This document shows, in pieces, positions 1 to 5,143 of a stretch of DNA of 5,724 nt (within the stretch, counting starts at the first letter, position 1; every line of letters starts with the position of its first letter). Origin of the DNA: Deferribacterales bacterium (GTDB lineage: Bacteria; Chrysiogenota; Deferribacteres; Deferribacterales; JAISNW01); NCBI GenBank assembly GCA_025997275.1, contig BNUJ01000089.1:1-5724 (forward strand). Direction: 5' to 3'. Below the pieces are notes generated by a model. It saw only the letters and a program-made list of their open reading frames with translations. It had not been told where the DNA came from and made no database searches. The position numbers and the translations under genes were made by a program.

Positions 1-2
1 CC

Positions 3-110
3 TCCAAGTCCGTTCACGCCCCTAGAGTTAACAAAGTCCTCGTCCGCGAATTCATTGATAAATCATTCTCTATATTCTACAACGGAAAACAGCATACCTT
101 TAACACCTAA
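3..110 (+). CDS. C-terminal fragment of an insertion-sequence transposase
   Basis: An open frame enters from the left edge and stops at TAA 108-110, giving 35 visible residues that end in ...FSIFYNGKQHTFNT. The pattern of a short basic stretch (PRVNKVLVRE), then a beta-strand-like FSIFYNGKQ, then a stop resembles the extreme C-terminus of integrase-core (DDE, rve-type) transposases of the ISNCY/IS481 kind, which often end with a small 'xIxYxGKxL' module. No catalytic residue is in view because the body lies outside the window. The assignment rests on this tail plus the direct repeats directly downstream (113-156), which look like an element end. It could also be the tail of an unrelated protein; the family name is an inference. 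Confidence 0.45.
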   Translation, partial: SKSVHAPRVNKVLVREFIDKSFSIFYNGKQHTFNT

Positions 111-112
111 AT

Positions 113-156
113 AGGGGCATTTTAACTTGTGGAATTGAGGGGCATTTTAACTGTGG
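113..156. repeat. Tandem direct repeats, probable insertion-sequence right end
   Basis: AGGGGCATTTTAACTTGTGG (113-132) is repeated 25 bases later as AGGGGCATTTTAACTGTGG (138-156), differing by one T. The pair starts 2 bases after the transposase-like stop codon and stops just before the end of the convergent glycosyltransferase gene. Repeated GGGGCATTTT-type motifs at an element end are typical transposase-binding sites. The exact boundary and any target-site duplication cannot be set because the other end is outside the window; the element probably finishes around 156-170. Confidence 0.5.
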
Positions 157-174
157 CATTACATACCTTTTCTT

Positions 175-1062
175 TCATCGTCCACGTATAGTAAGTATCG
201 GTATCACACCGAACAATAAGTATCTAGTCTTCCACGAATATTTTTCTTTCTTGATTACCACGATTGTAGAAAATAATCTATATTTTGTGATAACTGGTCG
301 CTCCCTAACCTTTTCCATTCTGGGGATTTTTACATTATATTTCAACTCTAGTGCATCCAGCTCCTCGTTATAAGCCTGCCTAATCTTGAGCCTATTGTGC
401 TCATCAAGACCAGTTGACAGAGAGCCTTGCACATATCTGTGAAACACCAAGACACGCGGGCAGACCGCCGTCCGCTCGGTGCAAATTGCAGCCTCCCAGC
501 TAAACATAGTGTCTTCAAATTGAGAAAACCGCCCCAAAAAACGTAGTTGATGTTTTTTGATAAAATCACGTCTGAATAGAGCCGCCCAAACCACACCACC
601 ATAAAGGTTAGATACCCCTCCCGTTAGCACGTAGCGATGTGCTGATGCCATCTGTATGTCGCCACTCCGCTCATCAAACATGCCAGAACGGACTATTGCG
701 GCATCGGTCATGAGAGCTGTCTCTAACATCATTTCGTAATAATCTAGGTCGTATATATAGTCGTCAGCATCCATAAAGTGGATATATTGTCCATTGGCAC
801 TATCAATACCCTTATTGCGCGCAGACGCAACACCCTGATTAGCCTGTGCAATTATTTTAATTCGCGAGTCTCTGCTGGCATAACCATCGCAAACATCTTT
901 ACTATTATCAATGGAGCCGTCATCCACGATGATGATTTCAAGGTTTTTATGGCTCTGGTAGATAATGTTTTCTAGGCACTGCGCAATATACCGCTCAGCG
1001 TTATACATAGGGATTATCACAGATATTTTGCTCTCGCTAGCCATAACTCCTTTATAGCTCAT
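175..1062 (-). CDS. Family 2 glycosyltransferase (GT-A fold)
   Basis: This 295-residue protein transfers a sugar from a nucleotide-sugar donor to a glycan acceptor in the cytoplasm, most likely while building a surface polysaccharide, lipopolysaccharide or glycoprotein glycan. The N-terminus has the GT2 signature KISVIIPMYNAERYI (12-26), then IIIVDDGS (43-50), the NQGVASARNKGI segment (75-86) and FMDADD (96-101), which holds the metal-binding DxD. QFEDTMFSWEA (181-191) carries the ED pair expected near the catalytic base. The tail ends YLLFGVIPILTIRGR, a common ending in this family, so the gene appears complete although the insertion-sequence end lies within about 20 bases of its stop. Start choice is open: ATG at 1062 has no clear ribosome site; ATG at 1044 (MASESK...) has GGAG only 2 bases upstream but lies downstream of a TATAAT box (1075-1070) and gives a more typical N-terminus. 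Donor and acceptor cannot be predicted. Confidence 0.9.
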   Translation of the reverse strand: MSYKGVMASESKISVIIPMYNAERYIAQCLENIIYQSHKNLEIIIVDDGSIDNSKDVCDGYASRDSRIKIIAQANQGVASARNKGIDSANGQYIHFMDADDYIYDLDYYEMMLETALMTDAAIVRSGMFDERSGDIQMASAHRYVLTGGVSNLYGGVVWAALFRRDFIKKHQLRFLGRFSQFEDTMFSWEAAICTERTAVCPRVLVFHRYVQGSLSTGLDEHNRLKIRQAYNEELDALELKYNVKIPRMEKVRERPVITKYRLFSTIVVIKKEKYSWKTRYLLFGVIPILTIRGR

Positions 1063-1092
1063 ATTTCACATTATATCAACCCAACAAAAGAC

Positions 1093-1121
1093 TTGACTTT
1101 TATAAAAATTTAAATTAGACT
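1093..1121 (+). promoter_or_regulatory. Sigma-70-type promoter of tRNA-Thr
   Basis: TTGACT (1093-1098; 5 of 6 to consensus) and TAGACT (1116-1121; 4 of 6) are separated by exactly 17 bases of AT-rich DNA. Transcription would start near 1127-1129, only 2-4 bases before the mature tRNA, which fits a tRNA promoter. The HD-GYP gene downstream is probably read from the same promoter. Confidence 0.6.
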
Positions 1122-1130
1122 AACCCCCGT

Positions 1131-1203
1131 GCTGGTGTAGCTCAATTGGTAGAGCAGCTGACTTGTAATCAGCAGGTTGAGGGTTCAAGTCCTTTCACCA
1201 GCT
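1131..1203 (+). tRNA. tRNA-Thr (anticodon TGT)
   Basis: The full cloverleaf can be drawn by hand. The acceptor stem GCTGGTG (1131-1137) pairs with CACCAGC (1196-1202), with discriminator T1203. The D arm is GCTC...GAGC. The anticodon stem GCTGA/TCAGC encloses the loop CTTGTAA, with anticodon TGT at 1164-1166, reading ACA (Thr). The T arm is GAGGG-TTCAAGT-CCTTT with two G-T wobbles. Mature length is 73 bases without CCA; the 3' CCA is not encoded (TGA follows). No terminator hairpin or T-run lies downstream, so the 3' trailer runs into the HD-GYP leader and needs RNase processing. Confidence 0.96.
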
Positions 1204-1242
1204 TGATTTCCGAAGGTTGGTGTTCATTAGGTTAAGGATTGA

Positions 1243-1252
1243 AGGGAGGGGG
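1243..1252 (+). promoter_or_regulatory. Purine-rich ribosome-binding site deciding the HD-GYP start
   Basis: The G-rich run AGGGAGGGGG lies 9 bases before the GTG at 1262; its GGAGG core (1245-1249) is 12 bases away. An upstream in-frame TTG at 1217 lies only 14 bases from the tRNA 3' end, has no such site and would add 15 residues that do not belong to the DUF3391 domain. The GTG is therefore preferred. Confidence 0.6.
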
Positions 1253-1261
1253 CACTTATTT

Positions 1262-2497
1262 GTGGCAGAAATAGCTAAACTTTCCGTTAAAGACCTATCC
1301 GATGGGATGATAGTAGTTCGTTTTGATAAAACGGGTGTTGTTTATTCCCATTACGGCTTGCCGATGTCCGATGCTGCATTTACTAAAGGCGAGCTTATCC
1401 GTCAGGGTGTTGATTATGCTTATGTCCGCATTGATGCTCTAGCAGCAGCAGACGCCACCGTTAAGAAATACACCAGTGTGCCTAGTGTCGTTGACGAGTT
1501 TTATCTGAAAGATGCTGTCTTTAGGAAACCTGATGAGCATGACTTGCCGATGTTGAAAGATATAGTTGGTATGGCGAACATGCACAAGACTACCGAAACT
1601 ATAACTAACAAACTATTAACGGATACGAAGTTTGGCGGCTTGGTTGATACTAAAACTACTGGTGGATTAGTATCAGATGTTTTAGCTAACTGTCTGGAAA
1701 GCCCTGTTGCTTTTACCAGCGTGGCTCGTATGAAGAATAAAGACAGCTACACCTATAGCCACTCAATAAACGTAGCGATACTTGCCCTGTCAGTAGGCAG
1801 GCGTCTGCAAATGAGCAAACGGGAGCTTTATGAGCTGGCATTTGCTGCATTGATGCACGATGTAGGCAAGATGAAGATACCTGAAGCAGTATTGAATAAG
1901 AAAGCTGTTCTTAACGGTGATGAAAAGGCATATATTAAGCGACACCCAGAGTTTGGCTATGACATGTTATCAAGGGATAGAACTGTCGGTGTTGACACGC
2001 TGATGGGAGTCTATAGCCATCATGAACGTGCAGATGGTTCAGGCTATCCGGGCGGACTGCTTGATGCACATACTCACAAATGCGCTAAAATCATTAGTTT
2101 GGCAGATACATACGATGCTATGACCTCTGACACTCCATATCACGTAGCGATACCACCCACTACGGCAATAGCTAAAATATTTAAGATGGCGGGAAAGCAG
2201 TTTAATGAGAAGCTGACAGAGATATTTATCAGCACTGTGGGGCTATATCCAGCAAGTGCCCTTGTTATACTCAATACTAATGAGCTTGCCATTGTTGTAG
2301 AGGTGCAGGATGACATTAGACGACCTGTATTGTTGGTAATTTCAGACGCTAAACACAACCCTACACCACCGACCCTGCTAGACTTAGCAAAACCAGCTGC
2401 TATGGGCAGGCAAATAGTATCAACGGTCAACCCTCTGCCACTCGGTATAGACCCTAACGCAATCATTGACTGGTATTCCACAAAAAGCGTAGAATAG
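1262..2497 (+). CDS. DUF3391/HD-GYP cyclic-di-GMP phosphodiesterase
   Basis: This 411-residue cytoplasmic protein, counted from GTG 1262, probably hydrolyses the second messenger c-di-GMP, which usually favours motility. Residues 3-60 (AEIAKLSVKDLSDGMIVVRFDK...GVDYAYVRID) match the DUF3391 domain often fused to HD-GYP. The HD-GYP domain spans about 150-350. It has the expected metal ligands: His167 (YSHSINVA), His199-Asp200 (HDVGK), His228 (HPEFGYDML), His253-His254 in HHERADGSGYP (253-263) and Asp282 (DTYDAMTSD). The distal FxxKLxxxFIxxxGxYP block is at 314-330. The usual R-x-Y-R/K after TSD is T-P-Y-H here (Thr291, His294). No receiver, PAS or membrane segment is present, so input must come through DUF3391 or a partner. 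It lies 58 bases after tRNA-Thr with no terminator, and converges on the PurF-like gene with a 17-base gap. Confidence 0.93.
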   Translation: MAEIAKLSVKDLSDGMIVVRFDKTGVVYSHYGLPMSDAAFTKGELIRQGVDYAYVRIDALAAADATVKKYTSVPSVVDEFYLKDAVFRKPDEHDLPMLKDIVGMANMHKTTETITNKLLTDTKFGGLVDTKTTGGLVSDVLANCLESPVAFTSVARMKNKDSYTYSHSINVAILALSVGRRLQMSKRELYELAFAALMHDVGKMKIPEAVLNKKAVLNGDEKAYIKRHPEFGYDMLSRDRTVGVDTLMGVYSHHERADGSGYPGGLLDAHTHKCAKIISLADTYDAMTSDTPYHVAIPPTTAIAKIFKMAGKQFNEKLTEIFISTVGLYPASALVILNTNELAIVVEVQDDIRRPVLLVISDAKHNPTPPTLLDLAKPAAMGRQIVSTVNPLPLGIDPNAIIDWYSTKSVE

Positions 2498-2514
2498 TCA
2501 CCCTGTAAATAGCA

Positions 2515-4377
2515 TCAGCTTTGTTTTTTCATATAGTGCTCTTCATAAAAACTAATGAACGACCGGTTTATTGACATATTGCCACCGAGTGTAGGATAGT
2601 TGCCAGTGAAATACCAATCACCTTTGTGGTTGGGGATAGCTTTGTGCAGTCCGTCTATAGTCTGATAAACCACTGCTACATCAGCCTTTATCTCGTATGT
2701 TACCAGCCGTTTTCCCATCTTGGCAGAAATCTCTTCGTCTGTGAAAGGTTCATAAATTCTCTTTACATAGTTGACAATATCCTTCTTCGGCAAGTTCTGT
2801 TGTTTTTTGCAGAGTTCATACACTTCGTCTATTACATGTTCTTTGTGTTGCTCGTGCAACAGGGCGATTGCCGTGCGGAATGCTATAAATTCATTCATAC
2901 TGCTCATGTATATGCCATAGTAGTCGGGGTATCTTATCTGTGGCGATGACGAGACTATTATTATTTTCTTAGGGTGCAATCTGTCTAACATCTTTAATAT
3001 GCTCTGTTTTAACGTTGTGCCACGCACTATACTGTCGTCTAGCACCACTAGATTGTCAACATAGGGCACGATTGTCCCATACGTAATGTCATACACGTGC
3101 GTGGCAAGCTCATCCCTGCCACTGTCATCTGCTATGAACGTTCGCAACTTTATATCTTTAATAGCAACCTTTTCATGGCGAATACGCATAGCCAGCACGG
3201 CTTTACGCTCATCATCTGTAGTAGCTTCCTTTATTTTAGCTAGCTTTATGTCGCTCAGATAGTCTTCCAACCCCTCTATCATGCCAATAAATGCAACCTC
3301 AGCAGTATTGGGGATGAATGAAAACACCGTGTGCTCTAGGTCGCCCTCAACAGCTTCTAGGACTTGTGGCACTAGCTGCCTGCCTAGTTGTTTGCGTTCT
3401 CCATAGATGTCGGCATCTCCACCACGTGAGAAGTATATTCGTTCAAATGAGCAGTGCAATCTCTCCTGCGGTTCACGCACTTGTGCAAGTTTTACCTCGT
3501 TTTTATATGTAAAAAATATCCCCTGTCCGGGTTCTAATTCGTGCACATCGGCTATGTCAACATTGAATGCTGTTTGTATAACGGGGCGTTCGCTTGCCAG
3601 CACCGCAAACTCATCGTCATAGTAGTAGAATGCGGGGCGTATCCCCCACGGGTCGCGTATGGCAAAGCCGTTACCATCCCCTGTTATACCGCCGATGACG
3701 TAACCGCCATCCCAGTTGGCACTAGATGCATGCAATATTTCTGGGAAGTTCAACTCGCTTGATATAGTCTCGCTCATCGCCCTGCTTTCGCCAATATATG
3801 ATAGATTCTCGGAGTATATCTTTTCTACAGCACGGTCTAGTTCATTACCGATTGTTTCCAGCACTAGAAATGTATCAGCATATATGCGAGGGTGCTGTCC
3901 CCTGCTGATAAATCCATTAAATATTTCGTCCGTATTTGTCATATTAAAATTGCCGCAAACCATAAGGCTTTTGGATTTCCAGCTACTACGACGCAGAAAC
4001 GGGTGTACGTATGATATGCCTGCATCTCCTGTAGTGCTGTAGCGCAAGTGCCCCATAAGCATTTCGCCAGCAGAGGCGAGGCTTTTAGCGGCAAGAGTCG
4101 GGTCTTTTGAGTATTTTGTGCTTAGTCTGCCAAATAGCTCTTGAATGGCATTACTGCCGAGTGCACGTTCGCGCAATATATATTCCCTGCCAGTGGGAAC
4201 CCGCGAATTGACGGCGGCAATACCTGCACCATCCTGTCCGCGATTGTGTTGTTTTTCCATGAGAAGGTATAGCTTATTCAGCGGATACCGCCAACTGCCA
4301 TACCTCTCATGGTAATACTCCAGCGGTTTCAACAGTCGCAATAAAGCGACCCCGCATTCGTGTTTTAGTTGTTCCAT
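2515..4377 (-). CDS. purF: Long-form amidophosphoribosyltransferase (PurF-like)
   Basis: The predicted reaction is the first step of purine synthesis: glutamine plus PRPP to phosphoribosylamine, in the cytoplasm. The protein has 620 residues against about 470-510 for standard PurF. The N-terminal half is a class II glutamine amidotransferase. Cys8 (HECGV) is the likely nucleophile, so removal of a 7-residue propeptide is expected. Other blocks are RGQDGAG (46-52), GHLRYSTTG (109-117), CGNFNMTN (141-148), DPWGIRP (242-248) and ELEPGQ (280-285). The C-terminal half is a type I phosphoribosyltransferase with LRTFI (411-415) and the PRPP loop VVLDDSIVRGTT (444-455), then SSPQIRYPDYYGIYM (477-491). 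Extra sequence lies between about 365 and 410, and a C-terminal extension (about 545-620) includes GDWYFTGNYPTLGG (586-599). I recall this layout from Bacteroidetes proteins annotated PurF, so it may be a divergent paralogue. It is the second gene after the epimerase, 5 bases apart, with a weak AAGG site overlapping the epimerase stop, which suggests translational coupling. Confidence 0.88.
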   Translation of the reverse strand: MEQLKHECGVALLRLLKPLEYYHERYGSWRYPLNKLYLLMEKQHNRGQDGAGIAAVNSRVPTGREYILRERALGSNAIQELFGRLSTKYSKDPTLAAKSLASAGEMLMGHLRYSTTGDAGISYVHPFLRRSSWKSKSLMVCGNFNMTNTDEIFNGFISRGQHPRIYADTFLVLETIGNELDRAVEKIYSENLSYIGESRAMSETISSELNFPEILHASSANWDGGYVIGGITGDGNGFAIRDPWGIRPAFYYYDDEFAVLASERPVIQTAFNVDIADVHELEPGQGIFFTYKNEVKLAQVREPQERLHCSFERIYFSRGGDADIYGERKQLGRQLVPQVLEAVEGDLEHTVFSFIPNTAEVAFIGMIEGLEDYLSDIKLAKIKEATTDDERKAVLAMRIRHEKVAIKDIKLRTFIADDSGRDELATHVYDITYGTIVPYVDNLVVLDDSIVRGTTLKQSILKMLDRLHPKKIIIVSSSPQIRYPDYYGIYMSSMNEFIAFRTAIALLHEQHKEHVIDEVYELCKKQQNLPKKDIVNYVKRIYEPFTDEEISAKMGKRLVTYEIKADVAVVYQTIDGLHKAIPNHKGDWYFTGNYPTLGGNMSINRSFISFYEEHYMKKQS

Positions 4378-4382
4378 GCACC

Positions 4383-4811
4383 TTACTTAGCAGCTTGGCA
4401 CAACTCCATCATCACGCCGTGTGTGCTTTTAGGGTGAACGAAAGCTATCAGCTGTTTGTTTGCGCCCGGACGAGGTGCTTCGTCAATCATTTGTTGCCCA
4501 GCAGCCTTAACCTTAGCTATAGCTGCGTTGATGTCTGCCACTTCGTAAGCGATGTGGTGGAAACCTTTCTTTTTCTTGCCTTCCTTGTCGGTCAGCCACT
4601 TAGCAACGTTACTGTCTGGAGAGGTTGGCTCCAACAGCTCAATCCACACGCCACCTACGTCTAGAAAGTGGGTGATAACCTTTTGGTCAGCCACTTCTTC
4701 CTTAAATGCTTCCTTAACACCAAAGGTCTTTTCAAAAAACTCAAGCACAGCGGGGATTTCTGCTGGCTCAAAAGCCCAACCAAGATGGTCAATTTTCTTT
4801 AATTCTGACAT
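4383..4811 (-). CDS. mce: Methylmalonyl-CoA epimerase (VOC superfamily)
   Basis: This 142-residue cytoplasmic enzyme interconverts (R)- and (S)-methylmalonyl-CoA, linking propionyl-CoA and succinyl-CoA metabolism. It shows the two beta-alpha-beta-beta-beta halves of the vicinal-oxygen-chelate fold: half one starts KIDHLGWAF (5-14) and runs to VWIELLEP (55-62); half two starts GFHHIAYEV (83-91) and ends HPKSTHGVMMEL (126-137). Metal ligands expected for the family are visible: His9, a His of the His85-His86 pair, and Glu136. HPKSTxGVxxEL is the family signature; His131 replaces the more usual Gly. The start has a strong site, AAAGGAGG, 9 bases before ATG. It is the first gene of an operon with the PurF-like gene. 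No mutase or carboxylase subunit is in view, so the pathway partners must lie elsewhere. Confidence 0.92.
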   Translation of the reverse strand: MSELKKIDHLGWAFEPAEIPAVLEFFEKTFGVKEAFKEEVADQKVITHFLDVGGVWIELLEPTSPDSNVAKWLTDKEGKKKKGFHHIAYEVADINAAIAKVKAAGQQMIDEAPRPGANKQLIAFVHPKSTHGVMMELCQAAK

Positions 4812-4830
4812 AACTACACTCCTCCTTTAA

Positions 4831-4846
4831 TATAAGTGAACTTATA
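4831..4846. promoter_or_regulatory. Perfect palindrome, candidate operator in the epimerase leader
   Basis: TATAAGT-GA-ACTTATA is a perfect 7-2-7 inverted repeat. It falls between the predicted epimerase transcription start (near 4853) and its Shine-Dalgarno sequence (4827-4820), at about +7 to +22, where a dimeric repressor could block elongation or initiation. The sequence shows the symmetry only; no regulator family is identified. A 7-bp arm can arise by chance in AT-rich DNA. Confidence 0.4.
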
Positions 4847-4859
4847 CCTACACACGTCA

Positions 4860-4888
4860 ACTATACACCATTTTTAGGTAAGTGTCCA
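4860..4888 (-). promoter_or_regulatory. Sigma-70-type promoter of the epimerase-PurF operon
   Basis: Read on the minus strand, TGGACA (4888-4883; 5 of 6) and TATAGT (4865-4860; 5 of 6) are separated by exactly 17 bases. The start would be near 4853, giving a leader of about 42 bases that holds the palindrome 4831-4846 and the AAAGGAGG ribosome site. It lies back-to-back with the flagellin promoter P1. Confidence 0.55.
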
Positions 4889-4899
4889 TAAAAATCTAC

Positions 4900-4927
4900 T
4901 AAAGCATGCCCGTGTTTCTGCCGATAG
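4900..4927 (+). promoter_or_regulatory. FliA (sigma-28)-type promoter P1 of flagellin
   Basis: TAAA (4900-4903) and GCCGATAG (4920-4927) are 16 bases apart. The flagellar sigma consensus is TAAA, about 15 bases, GCCGATAA, so the -10 matches 7 of 8 with a spacer one base long. Predicted start is near 4934, with a leader of about 210 bases. The -10 element is also one arm of the inverted repeat 4921-4939, so part of the match could reflect that structure instead. Confidence 0.5.
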
Positions 4928-4939
4928 AGAGGCTATCGG
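4921..4939. repeat. Inverted repeat overlapping the P1 -10 element
   Basis: CCGATAG (4921-4927) and CTATCGG (4933-4939) are perfect reverse complements around AGAGG. If P1 is used, the structure spans -10 to about +6 and would act as a DNA site or nothing. If transcription starts further upstream, it would fold into a 7-bp RNA hairpin. A second small hairpin, TCTGC-TCTT-GCAGA, follows at 4951-4964. Confidence 0.45.
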
Positions 4940-4972
4940 TGCGCCGTAAGTCTGCTCTTGCAGAAAAGTTGC

Positions 4973-5000
4973 TAAAGTTTTCTTGCGACAGTGCCGATTG
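4973..5000 (+). promoter_or_regulatory. FliA (sigma-28)-type promoter P2 of flagellin
   Basis: TAAAGTTT (4973-4980) is a perfect copy of the extended enteric sigma-28 -35 consensus, and GCCGATTG (4993-5000; 6 of 8) is the -10. TAAA to GCCG spacing is 16 bases, the same as in P1 73 bases upstream; both are preceded by C and followed by G (CTAAAG) and both -10 boxes are preceded by T. Predicted start is near 5007, with a leader of about 137 bases. Confidence 0.5.
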
Positions 5001-5050
5001 CTGGTTTCTAGAACTGACTTATCAGTCATGGAAGACTGCCTATATGGACG

Positions 5051-5070
5051 CGTTGTTAGGGATAACAACG
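5051..5070 (+). promoter_or_regulatory. 8-bp leader hairpin with GGGA loop
   Basis: CGTTGTTA (5051-5058) pairs perfectly with TAACAACG (5063-5070) around GGGA, a GNRA-type tetraloop. The following bases are AAAACACAA, with no T-run, so it is not an intrinsic terminator. The loop region contains an ANGGA motif (5058-5062), the core of CsrA binding sites. It lies in the flagellin leader downstream of both predicted promoters. Confidence 0.55.
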
Positions 5071-5091
5071 AAAACACAATTGAATAAGAAC

Positions 5092-5120
5092 ACGTTTGTG
5101 GACGGATTCCACTAAAACGT
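5092..5120 (+). promoter_or_regulatory. Leader hairpin presenting ACGGA, just before the flagellin ribosome site
   Basis: ACGTTT-GTGG (5092-5101) pairs with CCAC (5109-5112) and AAACGT (5115-5120), leaving a 2-base TA bulge and the 7-base loop ACGGATT (5102-5108). The loop shows ANGGA, as in a CsrA target. The hairpin ends 9 bases before the GGAGG ribosome site, which itself sits in a further ANGGA (5128-5132). Together these suggest a two-site CsrA switch like that of the Bacillus hag leader. No T-run follows, so termination is unlikely. Confidence 0.5.
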
Positions 5121-5143
5121 CTTTTACATGGAGGTAACGTATC

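Noticed and set aside
1131..1203. tRNA-Thr as an integration (att) site for the GT2/insertion-sequence region
   Set aside because: Integrases normally use the tRNA 3' end. Here the 3' side leads into a housekeeping-type HD-GYP gene, and no duplicated tRNA 3' fragment is visible in the window.
1217..1261. N-terminal extension of the HD-GYP protein from TTG 1217
   Set aside because: The TTG is 14 bases from the tRNA end without a ribosome site, and the extra residues VFIRLRIEGRGHLF are encoded by the leader with its G-rich ribosome site.
2140..2481. 113-codon minus-strand frame within the HD-GYP gene, and similar frames inside the PurF-like, epimerase and GT2 genes
   Set aside because: These are shadows of well-supported genes and lack their own start signals or family motifs.
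2498..2530. Possible bidirectional terminator between the convergent HD-GYP and PurF-like genes
   Set aside because: The gap is only 17 bases. GCTTTGTTTTTT on the plus strand has a T-run, but the only matching arm (AAAAAGC, near 2481) leaves a long loop, so I cannot support a terminator.
4874..5077. Open frame of 67 codons on the minus strand in the same region
   Set aside because: It overlaps the promoters of both neighbours, has no ribosome site and shows no protein-like pattern.
4906..5115. Open frame of 69 codons on the plus strand before flagellin
   Set aside because: Its ATG lies inside the P1 promoter, upstream of both predicted starts, with no ribosome site. The sequence is better explained by promoters and leader hairpins, and the protein resembles nothing I know.
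4928..5143. c-di-GMP riboswitch in the flagellin leader
   Set aside because: The leader is structured and the context tempting, but none of the conserved GEMM class I or class II core sequences could be found.
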